Assembly (NCBI GenBank): GCA_028279515.1
Contig: JANQNQ010000001.1
Span: forward strand, 1-64,000
Source: Flavobacteriaceae bacterium
GTDB taxonomy: Bacteria > Bacteroidota > Bacteroidia > Flavobacteriales > Flavobacteriaceae
Direction of reading: 5' to 3'
Length of the DNA: 64,000 nt
Part shown: positions 28,591 to 39,225 of the stretch, one piece after another
Layout of the letters: every line of letters starts with the position of its first letter
Numbering within the stretch: position 1 is the first letter of the stretch
Position numbers and translations under genes: made by a program
Notes under the pieces: generated by a model
The model's database searches: none
The model's input: only the letters and a program-made list of their open reading frames with translations
What the model was told of the DNA's origin: nothing

Positions 28591-28658
28591 TTCGTAGCAA
28601 CGCGTATAGGTTACGCGTTTGTGCGTATTTTATTGACTACCACTTCCCAATACATTTG
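28591..28658 (+). promoter_or_regulatory. Element P copy 2: promoter of gene D
   Basis: CGTA/CGCG cores sit at 28593, 28603, 28614 and 28624 (10, 11, 10 bp apart, the same phasing as copy 1). The promoter-proximal 7-2-7 site is TACGCGT-TT-GTGCGTA (28612-28627). CGTAT (28624-28628) is 22 bp from TACATTTG (28651-28658), an exact TAnnTTTG -7 box. The distal palindrome is weak here. Confidence 0.72.
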
Positions 28659-28708
28659 CTTCAATCAACAAATCGATTGTTTTTCAAAACCTTAAATCCC
28701 TCTTTACT

Positions 28709-31700
28709 ATGACCTTTTGTATTTCCTTCTTCAAGGGTGTTATGAATGTCTTCACAACCCCAAAGAACTTTTTTTCCATTGTTTTTTTCGGCTTGGTACT
28801 ACTTTGCCCCAAAGTGATACATGCACAAGCCTGTACGATCAATGACAATGTTAACATCGAATCCTCGCTCCCAACAAATTACTACACCAAGGTTGCTCAA
28901 TCATTTATAGCACCTTGTAATGGCTTCGATCAGTTGATCATACGAATTCGCAATAATCCGATAGCCAGAAGTAATGCTCGGTTTATTCTTAAGAGAGGTG
29001 ATCCGAATGCTTTACTGGTCCCCTTTTTGGATGATCAAAACGACATTTCGATTCCAGTGATCAGCAATGGAGACTATGAATTGGTCATTGACCTGAGTTC
29101 AAATGTCTCATTGATATCTGGAAATGAGTATAGTTTTATTCTAGACGTTGGTAATGGGGCGCAGCCAATACAATTGTGGTATGACTCTAATAATCCGTAT
29201 GCTAATGGTAATTTGTTTCAGCTTATTTCTGGGAGTTGGACTGAACTTTCTGGTCAAGATTTGGCTATGAACATGCGTTTTTTAAAAGACGATCCGCCAA
29301 CAGTAAACTGCATTAATCCAACAGTTTTTTTAGGTGAAAATGGTACGTTTGCTGGTAGTGCATCAACCTTAGCTGGGTATAATGATGATATACAAGTTGC
29401 AACAGTGCAACCTTTACAGGTCATTTATACCTGTGATGATATAGGTGAAACACAGGCCGAGACTGTATTTGTAACAGATTCTAGCGGACAAACTTCGAGT
29501 TGTATATCCAATGTGACGGTAACAGATGTTATATTTCCTGAATCTGTGACATGTCCTAATGATATGGTTGTCTGCGGAGTTATACCCGTGACATATGACG
29601 TTCCAACATTTAGTGATAATACAAATTGTTTAACGGTTACAAGGACAAGCGGGCCAGCGAGTGGTGAAGTTTTCCCAATTGGTGAAACCACCGTGACATA
29701 TCAGGCAACGGATGCGGCTGGGAATACTGCCACATGTTCATTTACGGTTACTGTTACCGAGGATACTATAAAACCAACAATTACAGAATGCCCTCAAGAC
29801 GTAGATATCGATACAGACGACGGAGTTTGTACGGCCTCCAATGTTGATCTGGGGACGCCTCCTATAGCGTCAGACAACTGTTCGGTCACTGTCCAGCCTA
29901 CTGTAGAAGGCACTGTGATTGATCTTAATACCTATGTGTTTAGTGAAGGGCAGACAACGGTAACCTGGGTCGCGACCGATGCTTCAGGGAATACTGATTT
30001 TTGTGAGCAATTGGTAACAGTGATAAAGGGGATAGATCCCACGGTAATATGCCCGGCAGATGTCTCAGTAAACACAGATGCAGGTCAGTGCACGGCCTCC
30101 AACGTCAATTTGGGCACGCCTACCATTAGCGCAGATGACTGCGCAGTATCTTCTGTTGTAGCACTTGTAAATGGACAGCCTATTGACCCGACCATAAATG
30201 AATTTAGCGTGGGCACAACTACGGTGACATGGAGGGTGACGTATAACGATGAATTTAGCGTGGTAACTTGTAATCAAACGGTGACCGTCACAGATAACGA
30301 AGTACCAACTGTTGGGTCTTGCCCTCCTGATATATTCGTGAACGCCGATACAGGAACTTGCACAGCCTCCAATATTGATATAGGAACACCTCCAATAGGG
30401 GTTGACAATTGCTCGGTAGTTTCTGTCCAGCCTACGGTGGGAGGTGAGGATATTGATCTCAGTACGTATGCGTTTGATATAGGACTCACTACTGTAACTT
30501 GGGTAATAACTGATAGCTCTAATAATTCCGCTACTTGCGATCAATTTGTCACAGTTACAAAAAATATAGATCGGACGATTACATGTCCTACTGATATTAC
30601 AGTGAATACAGATACAGGTCAGTGTACGGCCTCCAACGTCAACTTGGGCACACCCGTCATAAATGCGGAGGCGTGTGCGGTATCATCCATCGAACCTCAA
30701 GTGAACGGGCAGCCTATTGATCCTGCGACCTATCAATTTGGTTTGGGACAGACTGTAGTGACTTGGACAGTGACGTATATAAATGATTTAGGGACTTCTT
30801 CCTGTGACCAAACGGTAACGGTACAAGATACTTCAAAACCAACCATTACAGAGTGTCCTGATCAAGTGTTTGTAAGTGCAGATACAGGTGTTTGTACAGC
30901 CTCTAATGTTGACCTAGGGACACCCCCCACAGTGTCAGACAACTGTTCAGTAGCCACTGTTCAGCCCGCTGTAGAAGGTACTGTTATTGACCTTAATACC
31001 TACGTGTTCAGTGAAGGGGTTACAACCGTGACCTGGTTGGTGACCGATTCCTCAGGGAATACCACTACTTGTGATCAATTAGTGACGGTAACAAAGGATA
31101 TAGACCCAACGCTCACGTGCCCAACAGATGTGTCAGTAAGCGCAGATGCTGGGGAGTGTATGGCCTCCAACGTCAATTTGGGTACACCTGTTATTGGTGC
31201 AGATGACTGCGCAGTGCTTTCTGTGGAAGCCCTTGTAGGCGGACAGCCTATTGACCCGAACACCTATCAATTTGTTGTGGGAGAAACTACAGTAACATGG
31301 AAAGTGACATACATTGACGGATTTACTTCGGTAACTTGTAACCAGACGGTGACCGTATTAGATGAAGAAGCACCAACGCTTACAACCTGTCCAACAGATG
31401 TTGTCACAAATGCAAGTATGGAATCGTGTACGGTCACTAATGTTGATTTGGGAACGCCCCCTATAGGGTCAGACAACTGTTCGATAGTTTCTGTCTTACC
31501 TCAAGTGAATGGCATTGTAATTGACCCAGACAACTATGCGTTTGAATTAGGAGTAACCACTGTGACATGGGTAGCGACTGATTCTGATGACAATACTGCT
31601 TTTTGTGAACAGTTGGTAACAGTCACAAAGGACATAGATCCGACGATTACATGTCCCGCTAATATCACTGTGGATACAGATACAGGTGCATGCACAGCCT

Positions 31701-34700
31701 CTAACGTTAATTTAGGCTTACCCGGAATAAATGCAAATGATTGCGAAGTAGCCTCTGTTGTAGCTATGGTGAATGGGCAGGCCATCGACCCAGCTACCCA
31801 TCAATTTGGCTTGGGGCAGACCACTGTGACATGGATGGTAACTTTTGAAGATGCCGTTGTCTCTTCCTGTGATCAAACGGTGACCGTCATGGACGCCGAA
31901 GCCCCAGATGCCGTATGTCAGAACATCACGGTAACACTGGATATCTCTGGTGTGGCCACGATTTCTACGGCAGATTTGGAGGCAGGTTCCAGTGACCTTT
32001 GCAGCTCTATTGATACGATCGAGTTAAGGTCGTTTTTGGGGCAGCAGGATGATACGAGCACTAGCATGCTGACGGCATCGGGCCAATCATTCACAGCAAC
32101 GAGCACCGGGTTGCTCACCGAGATACGATTGCGCGTCACGGACGATTACAACAATAAAGAAATCTACTTCTACGAGGGCCCATCAGGAAGCGGTCAGAGT
32201 GGACAATTGGGAACCCCCATGCATACAGAGACGGGTGTAGCATTGACGGCCTCAGCGCCTAATGGTTGGACCGAGATTACCTTGAACACGCCCATACCAG
32301 TAGTGGAAGGCAACCAATATTCCTTTGTGGTCAGTGGTTCCACGGCTTTCTCGTTCCATGATGGAGACCCATACGCGGGAGGGGCCAATATCGTCCAATA
32401 TGGACAAAATGTGGCAGGAAACGACCTGGCCTTTGAGTTAGAAATCGAATACGACGCAACTCTTGATGGTGATAATGCAGGAGTCAACATGGTTCCGTTG
32501 CTAGTAAAGGACACTAATGGTAATGCTGCCAGCTGTACGGCCATGGTGACGGTTACTGACAGTAGGTTCATCACCACTTGGCAAACGACCGCAATCGATG
32601 AGTCCATTACCATTCCTACACTAGGGGTGGGCTATAATTACACTGTGGATTGGGGAGACGGTAACGTAACCTCTGGTCATACAGGCGATGCCACACACAA
32701 ATATGCAAACCCTGGAGTTCATACAGTGTCCATCGTCGGGGCATTCCCTAGGATATTTTTCAACAATGAAGGTGACAAGCTAAAAATATTGACGGTAGAG
32801 AATTGGGGAGCTAACTCATGGACCTCTATGAGTGCTGCTTTCTACGGATGTGCCAACCTTCAGGTGATGGCTAATGATGCTCCAAATTTAAGTGCCACAG
32901 ATATTTCAATGCAGAACATGTTCAGGGGAGCCGTGAACTTCAACCAAAACATCAATCACTGGAATGTGGTCAATGTCAACAAGATGAACCATATGTTCCG
33001 TGGCGCCGCGTCGTTCAACCAGCCTCTGGACAATTGGGACACAAGGAATGTGACCGAAATGAAGAACATGTTCAATGGTGCGGTAAACTTCAACCAGAAC
33101 GTTGGATCTTGGAACCTACGTAGGGTACATAGCATGGAGGGAATGTTTGAAAATGTTACGCTGTCTACGGTAATTTATGATGCCATATTGATCGGATGGT
33201 CAACAGACAGTAGCCCTGGCGGAGCAGGAGACGATATAGATGAAGTGCCAACGGGCATTTCTGGTTTCAATGCAGGGAACAGTACCTATTGTTTGGGAGA
33301 GGCAGCAAGGGAGACACTGATGACGACATACAGCTGGGGTGCGATAACAGATGCTGGCAAAGAATGTGTAGCTAATCCCTGTGATCCACCGGTTACAAGC
33401 AATATAGACCACGAAATAACATGCCCAAGCGATGTGACGGTAGGCACAGATATCGGGACATGTACGGCCTCCAACGTCGATTTGGGACTTCCTGAGACGA
33501 ATGCAGATGTGTGTTCGGTATATTCTATGGTCCCTTATATTGAAGAACAGGCTATCGATCCGACCACCTATCAATTTGGTATGGGGCAGACCACTGTGAC
33601 ATGGAGGGTAAGCTTTACAGATGCTACCGTCTCATACTGTGATCAAACGGTCACAGTGGTGGATTCGGGGACTCCAAATGCCATCTGTCAGGACATAACG
33701 GTATCGTTGGATGGCTCTGGAACGGCTACAATTACTGCGGCCGATTTGGAGGCAGGCTCCGGTGGTCTTTGCAGCCCTATTGACACCATCGAGTTAAAGG
33801 CCCTGGTAGGGCAACAGGACGATACGACCAATGGTTTGTTGACGGCATCGGGTCAATCATTCACAGCAACGAGCACCGGGTTGCTCACCGAGATGCGGTT
33901 ACGCGTTATGAGCGATTACAATGACAAGGAAATCTATTTTTATGATGGTCCATCAGGAAGTGGTCAAAGTGGTCAATTGGGAACCCCGATCTATACAGAG
34001 GCCAACGTGACATTGACGGCCTCAGCGCCCGATGGTTGGACTACGGTTACCTTGGGCACGCCTTTGCCCGTGGTGGAAGGCAACCAATACTCCTTTGTGG
34101 TCAGCGGAGCTACCTCATTCTTGTTCCATGACGAAGACCCATACGCGGGAGGTTCCAGTATCGTCCAATATGGACAAAATGTGGCAGGAAACGATTTGGC
34201 CTTTGAGTTAGAAATAGACTATGACCCAATTTTTGATAGCAGTGACATAGGAGTCAACATGGTTCCGTTGCTGGTCACAGACGAAAATGGTAATACTGCC
34301 AGCTGTACCGCCATTGTGACGGTTATTGACGGTAGGTTCATTACCACTTGGCAAACGACCACAATCGATGAGTCCATTACCATTCCTACATTAGGGGTGG
34401 GCTATAATTACACTGTGGATTGGGGAGACGGTAACATAACCTCTGGCCATACAGGCGATGCCACACACACCTATGCAAACCCTGGAGTTCATACAGTGTT
34501 CATCATCGGGGCATTCCCTAGGATCTATTTCAACAATAGGGGTGATAGGCTCAAGATTTTGACGGTAGAGCAATGGGGTGTTAACCCATGGACCTCTATG
34601 AGTGCTGCTTTCTACGGATGTGCCAACCTTCAGGTGATGGCTGATGATGCTCCAAATTTGAGTGCCACAGATATTTCGATGCGGAACATGTTCAGGGGAG

Positions 34701-35917
34701 CAGCGAACTTCAACCAAAACATCAATCACTGGAATGTGGTCAATGTCAACAAGATGAACCATATGTTCCGTGGCGCCTCATCGTTCAACCAGCCTCTGGA
34801 CAATTGGGACACAAGGAATGTGACCGAAATGCAGAACATGTTCAATGGTGCGATAAACTTTGACCAGGATATCGGATCGTGGGACCTGCGCAGGGTGGTG
34901 AACATGAGCGGGATGCTTGCAAATACTACCTTGTCTACCATAAATTATGACGCCATATTGATTGGGTGGTCAACAGACAGTAGCCCAGGTGGAGCAGGGG
35001 ACAATATTGATGAAGTGCCAACGGGCATTTCTGGTTTCAATGCAGGGAACAGTACCTATTGTTTGGGAGAGACGGCTAGGGAAACACTGATGACAACCTA
35101 TGGTTGGGGGACGATCACAGATGCAGGTAAGAAATGCGAACTTCATTTGGACGTTGAGGTGTTTCTACAAGGAGCTGCCCTAAATCCTAATACTGGTGAA
35201 GAGAATTTGATGCGGGATGATCTGCGAGTTGATGGCCATATCCCGTTAAGTAGTCCATATAGTGACGCACTTACCATGGAAGCGTCTGTATTGATTCCGT
35301 CAGGAGTCGACGCGATTGTTGATTGGGTCTGGATAGAAATACGAGATAAAAATGACAGTAAAGTTGCGGTCGAAGCGAGATCTGCCCTCTTGCAGCGTGA
35401 TGGAGATGTAGTAGATGTTGATGGTACAAGTCCATTGATATTTCCGCAATTGATAGACGATTACTTTGTGGTGGTTGCGCATCGCAATCATTTAGGAATT
35501 ATGAGTGCTTCTCCTATTGCGCTCGGCTATTCGATAACCAATGTCGACTTCAAAACTAACAGCGTCTCGACTCATGGTTCTCATGCTCGAAGTAGTTTTG
35601 GGATGCCCTCTGGTGTTTTAGGGATGTGGGCTGGTGATGTCAACAATGATGGTAAGGTGATCTTCTTGAATACGGGGGCAGAGTCGGTAGAGATAAAACA
35701 GCGAGTACTAGATCAATCAGCCTTAGAGAGCCCATTCGGAGCTTCAGTATTTTATAGGCCGAAAGGTTACTACGTAGAAGATGTCGACATGGACGGGGAG
35801 GTGATCTTCCTCAATGCAGGCAATGAACTGTTATACGTAAAGGACAATATTCAGGCACATCCAGGTAACCAGATATTTAACTCTGTATTTTTTACAATTT
35901 TTGGTCAACTGCCCTAG
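28709..35917 (+). CDS. Gene D: 2402-aa secreted protein with ten HYR domains, BspA repeats and the shared C-terminus
   Basis: The signal peptide ends near residue 40 (VIHAQ); an in-frame ATG at 28742 is an alternative start. An N-terminal beta domain like that of genes A and B is followed by nine HYR domains (about 29530-31890). Except for the first, two subtypes alternate: one with SDNCSV, one with ADDCAV and NGQPIDP. Then comes a block of about 590 residues present twice in tandem (from about 31630 and 33400): a HYR domain, a choice-of-anchor-like beta domain, a PKD-like segment and BspA/DUF285 repeats (FNQPLDNWDTRNVTEMKNMF). The shared C-terminal module covers 2148-2402 with loops DVNNDGKVIFLN and DVDMDGEVIFLN. 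Many paired Cys suggest disulfides outside the cell. Likely a long fibrous adhesin (inference). Confidence 0.88.
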   Translation: MTFCISFFKGVMNVFTTPKNFFSIVFFGLVLLCPKVIHAQACTINDNVNIESSLPTNYYTKVAQSFIAPCNGFDQLIIRIRNNPIARSNARFILKRGDPNALLVPFLDDQNDISIPVISNGDYELVIDLSSNVSLISGNEYSFILDVGNGAQPIQLWYDSNNPYANGNLFQLISGSWTELSGQDLAMNMRFLKDDPPTVNCINPTVFLGENGTFAGSASTLAGYNDDIQVATVQPLQVIYTCDDIGETQAETVFVTDSSGQTSSCISNVTVTDVIFPESVTCPNDMVVCGVIPVTYDVPTFSDNTNCLTVTRTSGPASGEVFPIGETTVTYQATDAAGNTATCSFTVTVTEDTIKPTITECPQDVDIDTDDGVCTASNVDLGTPPIASDNCSVTVQPTVEGTVIDLNTYVFSEGQTTVTWVATDASGNTDFCEQLVTVIKGIDPTVICPADVSVNTDAGQCTASNVNLGTPTISADDCAVSSVVALVNGQPIDPTINEFSVGTTTVTWRVTYNDEFSVVTCNQTVTVTDNEVPTVGSCPPDIFVNADTGTCTASNIDIGTPPIGVDNCSVVSVQPTVGGEDIDLSTYAFDIGLTTVTWVITDSSNNSATCDQFVTVTKNIDRTITCPTDITVNTDTGQCTASNVNLGTPVINAEACAVSSIEPQVNGQPIDPATYQFGLGQTVVTWTVTYINDLGTSSCDQTVTVQDTSKPTITECPDQVFVSADTGVCTASNVDLGTPPTVSDNCSVATVQPAVEGTVIDLNTYVFSEGVTTVTWLVTDSSGNTTTCDQLVTVTKDIDPTLTCPTDVSVSADAGECMASNVNLGTPVIGADDCAVLSVEALVGGQPIDPNTYQFVVGETTVTWKVTYIDGFTSVTCNQTVTVLDEEAPTLTTCPTDVVTNASMESCTVTNVDLGTPPIGSDNCSIVSVLPQVNGIVIDPDNYAFELGVTTVTWVATDSDDNTAFCEQLVTVTKDIDPTITCPANITVDTDTGACTASNVNLGLPGINANDCEVASVVAMVNGQAIDPATHQFGLGQTTVTWMVTFEDAVVSSCDQTVTVMDAEAPDAVCQNITVTLDISGVATISTADLEAGSSDLCSSIDTIELRSFLGQQDDTSTSMLTASGQSFTATSTGLLTEIRLRVTDDYNNKEIYFYEGPSGSGQSGQLGTPMHTETGVALTASAPNGWTEITLNTPIPVVEGNQYSFVVSGSTAFSFHDGDPYAGGANIVQYGQNVAGNDLAFELEIEYDATLDGDNAGVNMVPLLVKDTNGNAASCTAMVTVTDSRFITTWQTTAIDESITIPTLGVGYNYTVDWGDGNVTSGHTGDATHKYANPGVHTVSIVGAFPRIFFNNEGDKLKILTVENWGANSWTSMSAAFYGCANLQVMANDAPNLSATDISMQNMFRGAVNFNQNINHWNVVNVNKMNHMFRGAASFNQPLDNWDTRNVTEMKNMFNGAVNFNQNVGSWNLRRVHSMEGMFENVTLSTVIYDAILIGWSTDSSPGGAGDDIDEVPTGISGFNAGNSTYCLGEAARETLMTTYSWGAITDAGKECVANPCDPPVTSNIDHEITCPSDVTVGTDIGTCTASNVDLGLPETNADVCSVYSMVPYIEEQAIDPTTYQFGMGQTTVTWRVSFTDATVSYCDQTVTVVDSGTPNAICQDITVSLDGSGTATITAADLEAGSGGLCSPIDTIELKALVGQQDDTTNGLLTASGQSFTATSTGLLTEMRLRVMSDYNDKEIYFYDGPSGSGQSGQLGTPIYTEANVTLTASAPDGWTTVTLGTPLPVVEGNQYSFVVSGATSFLFHDEDPYAGGSSIVQYGQNVAGNDLAFELEIDYDPIFDSSDIGVNMVPLLVTDENGNTASCTAIVTVIDGRFITTWQTTTIDESITIPTLGVGYNYTVDWGDGNITSGHTGDATHTYANPGVHTVFIIGAFPRIYFNNRGDRLKILTVEQWGVNPWTSMSAAFYGCANLQVMADDAPNLSATDISMRNMFRGAANFNQNINHWNVVNVNKMNHMFRGASSFNQPLDNWDTRNVTEMQNMFNGAINFDQDIGSWDLRRVVNMSGMLANTTLSTINYDAILIGWSTDSSPGGAGDNIDEVPTGISGFNAGNSTYCLGETARETLMTTYGWGTITDAGKKCELHLDVEVFLQGAALNPNTGEENLMRDDLRVDGHIPLSSPYSDALTMEASVLIPSGVDAIVDWVWIEIRDKNDSKVAVEARSALLQRDGDVVDVDGTSPLIFPQLIDDYFVVVAHRNHLGIMSASPIALGYSITNVDFKTNSVSTHGSHARSSFGMPSGVLGMWAGDVNNDGKVIFLNTGAESVEIKQRVLDQSALESPFGASVFYRPKGYYVEDVDMDGEVIFLNAGNELLYVKDNIQAHPGNQIFNSVFFTIFGQLP
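29770..31890 (+). repeat. Alternating HYR repeat array in gene D
   Basis: Eight HYR domains of about 85-88 codons alternate between two subtypes, giving a higher-order period of about 535 bp (ACGGCCTCCAA at about 30093, 30629, 31161). Similar DNA such as GTGTACGGCCTCCAACGTCAA recurs at each period, so the array grew by duplication of HYR pairs. Confidence 0.85.
31630..35140 (+). repeat. 1770-bp in-frame tandem duplication inside gene D
   Basis: Two copies run from about 31630 to 33395 and from about 33400 to 35140. Landmarks are exactly 1770 bp (590 codons) apart: GAGCACCGGG at 32101 and 33871, and the GGCATTTCTGG segment near 33255 and 35025. Long stretches are identical, so the duplication is recent or kept uniform by recombination. 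Confidence 0.9.
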
Positions 35918-35935
35918 GCTTTTTTAATCAGCCAT

Positions 35936-36002
35936 GGAAGCTCTATTTATTAGGGACTTGAGAGTTTCCGCTAAACCCCCGGCTAATCAGCCGGGGGTTT
36001 TT
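35936..36002 (+). terminator. Element T copy 6 (divergent), after gene D
   Basis: Hairpin 1 pairs GGAAGCTCT (35936-35944) with AGAGTTTCC (35961-35969): both arms changed together relative to other copies. The loop is degenerate (TTAGGGACTTG). Hairpin 2 pairs 35973-35984 with 35989-36000 (AAACCCCCGGCT/AGCCGGGGGTTT), then T. It also overlaps the end of the convergent SDR gene region and may serve both strands. Confidence 0.82.
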
Positions 36003-36006
36003 ACGC

Positions 36007-36762
36007 TTAATTTCTCCCGGCCATGACGCCACCATCGATATCCCAAATGGCTCCCGTAACCCATGAACTGTTATCGGTCAATAGAAAATGAATGGTCTTG
36101 GCAATGTCTTCAGCACGCCCAACACGTCCGATCGGATGAAAGTCATTAAAGCCTTGTAAGGTCTCTTCGATCTTGTCCTTTTCAATAAAGGCCCCATAAA
36201 TAGGAGTGACCACAACGGCTGGTGATACAGCATTTACGCGAATGTTGTATTCGGCCAATTCCATGGCAAGGTGCTGCGTCAACGAATGCAGTCCTGCCTT
36301 GGCCATCGAATAGGCAGAGGAAGGAGTGGCCTTGATGGCTTGCTTGGCCCACATCGACCCTATGTTGACGATGGACCCACCACCATTCTTCACTAAAATT
36401 TTAGAAGCGGCTTGGGTGATGAAGAAGAAGGCCCGGTTAAAGTCGTGATACAGGTTGTATTCTTTCAAAGTGTGCTCTAAAAAAGGCTTCGGGCTAAAAT
36501 ATCCGGCAGCATTAACGAGATATTTCAAATTGGGAAGTGTTTCAGAAATATGCTGGATAAAATGATCTACAGCTTCCGCATCAGTGATATCAAGTCCGAC
36601 GGTTTTAACACTTCCTGCAGAAGAAAGTTCGTTAACGGCATTTGACATGTTTTCGTTATCTCTTCCGATTAAAACAACTTCAATACCATCTTTCAATAAA
36701 AGCTCGGCGGTTGCTTTCCCCATTCCAGTGGTTCCGCCTACTATCAATGCTTGTGTTTTCAT
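36007..36762 (-). CDS. Short-chain dehydrogenase/reductase (SDR) family oxidoreductase
   Basis: 251 aa from the ATG at 36762 ([13 protein letters not shown]). Classical SDR features: the nucleotide-binding [10 protein letters not shown] near residue 9, NAAG ([10 protein letters not shown]), a catalytic Ser/Tyr/Lys set in IVNIGSMW and SAYSMAKAG, and a C-terminal [17 protein letters not shown]. It acts in the cytoplasm on an unknown alcohol or ketone with NAD(P)H. It stands alone between the surface-protein genes, with no obvious functional link to them. Confidence 0.9.
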   Translation of the reverse strand: MKTQALIVGGTTGMGKATAELLLKDGIEVVLIGRDNENMSNAVNELSSAGSVKTVGLDITDAEAVDHFIQHISETLPNLKYLVNAAGYFSPKPFLEHTLKEYNLYHDFNRAFFFITQAASKILVKNGGGSIVNIGSMWAKQAIKATPSSAYSMAKAGLHSLTQHLAMELAEYNIRVNAVSPAVVVTPIYGAFIEKDKIEETLQGFNDFHPIGRVGRAEDIAKTIHFLLTDNSSWVTGAIWDIDGGVMAGRN

Positions 36763-36795
36763 AGTTTCTTTTTTTAAAGAATTAATTTCAGGCAA

Positions 36796-37209
36796 AGTTC
36801 AATACTATACGATGATAAAAATGGTGATCTAGCGACCAAAGTTGGTACTTTGAAGAAAAGTTATATAATCTTTACTGTCAGCTTTTTGGAAACCTGATAC
36901 TTTTTTTAGTACTTTTAATCTGACGTAAACACCAATGTGTATGCCATTGTGTTTTCTTTATCATAAACAACGTTGGGTCCCCTAATTACCCGTATAGCTC
37001 AACGATATTTTGCGTTAACAGATTCAACTTAACTTTTGTGTTTGACATGTGCGCCTATATTATTTGAGATAGGGGAAGCACGGCTTGGTTGCATTTGTGT
37101 CAAGGTGTAGATTGATAGAGTATCAATTTTGATAAAGGGTATTGTTGAGTAAATAGCATGGCGATTACGACCAGAAGGAAGGGTCGAACACAATTAACGA
37201 TTGGAAACT
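36796..37209. other. Intergenic region upstream of the first two-component system
   Basis: About 410 bp with no gene. TAACTTTTG near 37030 is a plausible TAnnTTTG-type -7 box. The full P architecture (two 7-2-7 sites and a CGTAT 22 bp upstream) is not present here. Confidence 0.4.
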
Positions 37210-39225
37210 ATGAGACAATTTATTTTGTTGGTATTGGCGGCACTGCCATTATATGGCCAGCAACCCTCGATAGAAGAGTCTGTAGCACAGGTCGAACAGA
37301 TAGTTGACCGATCTGAGGGTGCCGAAAAGCTAAAATGGCTAGACAGCCTTACTAAACTTACACGTTATAATTCAGAACTAAAGTTCGACTCCATAGTACG
37401 TCGTACCATTGACCATGCCTATGCTGTAGATTCTATTGACACGGCCATATGGCAAACAGGCGACCTTATTTTCTATTACGCTAACCGAGTTAATAATGCC
37501 AAAGAAGGGGCGGTAGTCTTTGACGAGTTCCGAAAGCGAGATGTAAAATCAGAAAACTATAAGCTTCTTGCGCAGGTGTATACGAATGGTGGCGATAGTT
37601 ATTACTTTTCTGGTAAGACGATGGAGTCTACAGATATTTATGAAATTGCCGAAAACTTTGCACTTAAGGCCAACGATTCTATCAAGTACGCCTTAGCAAG
37701 ATCCTACAAATCTGCTCCATATTCTATTTCTGGAGACTATGCTACTGCGTCGAAGTTGCTTTTAGAAACGGCTCAAATATTTCAGCGCGAAAAGGACACG
37801 GCCAATTTACTCTTTGTGCGAAACGAGTTGGCTACACTATACAGCAAAATAGGATTTAATGAAGAGGCAAAAAAAGAAAGGGACGAAGTGCTCGACCTGT
37901 CACGTCACATGCATCTGGACGGATCCTTAGTTCCCAACCTGTTCAATGCCGCATTAGAACAGCATATGTTGGGGAATCAAGTTTCGAGAATTGCCTACTT
38001 GAAAGAAGCCTATGAACATGTCAATGAACCTGATTATAAGCATCGGCTTAAATCTATCGTAGAATATGGTTTGTTAGGGGCTTATTCGGTTACGGATAGT
38101 TTAGATAAAGCCAAGAAGTTCTTTGATAAAATTCAAAGTACGCATGCCAAACTAGAGCCCATACCTTTTGAAAGCCATTATAGAACTGCTTTGGCGGATT
38201 ACTATATTGCCACTAAAGACTTTAATAAAGCTGTAATAGAGGGAGAATGGGTGTTAAACTACCACAAGCGTAAAAAGAACATTTGGGGAACCTATCATAT
38301 GGATGAGCGGTTGTCACAAGTATATGAAGCCTTGGGTGATGTTAAGAAGTCCTATGCACATTACACAGATTTCGTGACATTGAGAGACTCGGTGAATAGC
38401 GTTAAGAAAGCCAAGGGGCTGTCGTATTATCAAACATTGTACGAGACCGAGAAGCGTGACTTTAAGATTTCGTCGCAAGCCTCTGAGATTGAACTTCTAG
38501 ATAAGCAGAATACGATAAAAAGGCAGTGGTTGCTATTTGGAGGTTCGGGCCTGATACTAATTTTCGCCATTATCTATTTGATTCGTTCTAGGAATTTCTC
38601 TCGAAAAGAAAAACAAAATCAAGAGCACTTCTCTCAGGAGTTGATAAAAGCTCAGGAAGAACAACGTACCATTGTAGGGAGAGATCTTCACGATAGTGTG
38701 GGGCAAAAGTTGATGCTGCTCACGAAGAAGGTAAAGACCTTCAATGATACCGATGTTGACGACCTAGCCAAAAACACGCTTGAAGAGTTACGAGGTATTT
38801 CGAGACAGCTGTATCCCGCTACTTTTGAGCAGGTAGGAGTGACGGCCAGTATACGTTCAATGATCAATGAGATCGATGCCAATACCGACCTCTTCTTTAC
38901 CTGTGAGATCGATGACATAGATGGCACTCTTTCAGACAAAAGTGCGTTGCACCTCTATCGAATTATCCAAGAGGTGTTGAATAATGTGGTAAAGCACGCC
39001 AAGGCCAAATCTGTAGTGGTCTCAATCGTGAAAGGTGCTGATGCAGTTGAAACTACGGTCAGAGACAATGGAATCGGATTCGAATTCAGTGAGAAGCTGA
39101 AGACCACCGAAAGCCTTGGGATGAAGACATTGCTAGAACGAGCGAAGATTATACGTTCAAAACTGAGTATTAACAGCATAGAGAACAAAGGAACGACCAT
39201 GCAATTGATAACACCTATTTCATAA
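37210..39225 (+). CDS. TPR sensor histidine kinase (HisKA_3/NarL type), system 1
   Basis: 671 aa from the ATG at 37210; an in-frame TTG just upstream is less likely. The signal peptide ends YGQQ. TPR-like helical repeats fill about 20-430, one membrane helix follows (WLLFGGSGLILIFAIIYLI, about 440-460), then a HisKA_3 dimerisation helix with phospho-acceptor His494 in GRDLHDSVGQKLML, and a HATPase domain with NNVVKHAKAK (N box), DNGIGF and GTTMQL. Periplasmic TPRs probably sense a signal. Its stop overlaps the response-regulator start by 1 bp. It is closely paralogous to the kinase at 40248. Confidence 0.9.
   Translation: MRQFILLVLAALPLYGQQPSIEESVAQVEQIVDRSEGAEKLKWLDSLTKLTRYNSELKFDSIVRRTIDHAYAVDSIDTAIWQTGDLIFYYANRVNNAKEGAVVFDEFRKRDVKSENYKLLAQVYTNGGDSYYFSGKTMESTDIYEIAENFALKANDSIKYALARSYKSAPYSISGDYATASKLLLETAQIFQREKDTANLLFVRNELATLYSKIGFNEEAKKERDEVLDLSRHMHLDGSLVPNLFNAALEQHMLGNQVSRIAYLKEAYEHVNEPDYKHRLKSIVEYGLLGAYSVTDSLDKAKKFFDKIQSTHAKLEPIPFESHYRTALADYYIATKDFNKAVIEGEWVLNYHKRKKNIWGTYHMDERLSQVYEALGDVKKSYAHYTDFVTLRDSVNSVKKAKGLSYYQTLYETEKRDFKISSQASEIELLDKQNTIKRQWLLFGGSGLILIFAIIYLIRSRNFSRKEKQNQEHFSQELIKAQEEQRTIVGRDLHDSVGQKLMLLTKKVKTFNDTDVDDLAKNTLEELRGISRQLYPATFEQVGVTASIRSMINEIDANTDLFFTCEIDDIDGTLSDKSALHLYRIIQEVLNNVVKHAKAKSVVVSIVKGADAVETTVRDNGIGFEFSEKLKTTESLGMKTLLERAKIIRSKLSINSIENKGTTMQLITPIS

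Noticed and set aside
36836-37209. P element before kinase 1
   Set aside because: CCGTATAG and GCGTTAAC are 22 rather than 21 bp apart, and the 22-bp distance to the -7 box is not kept.
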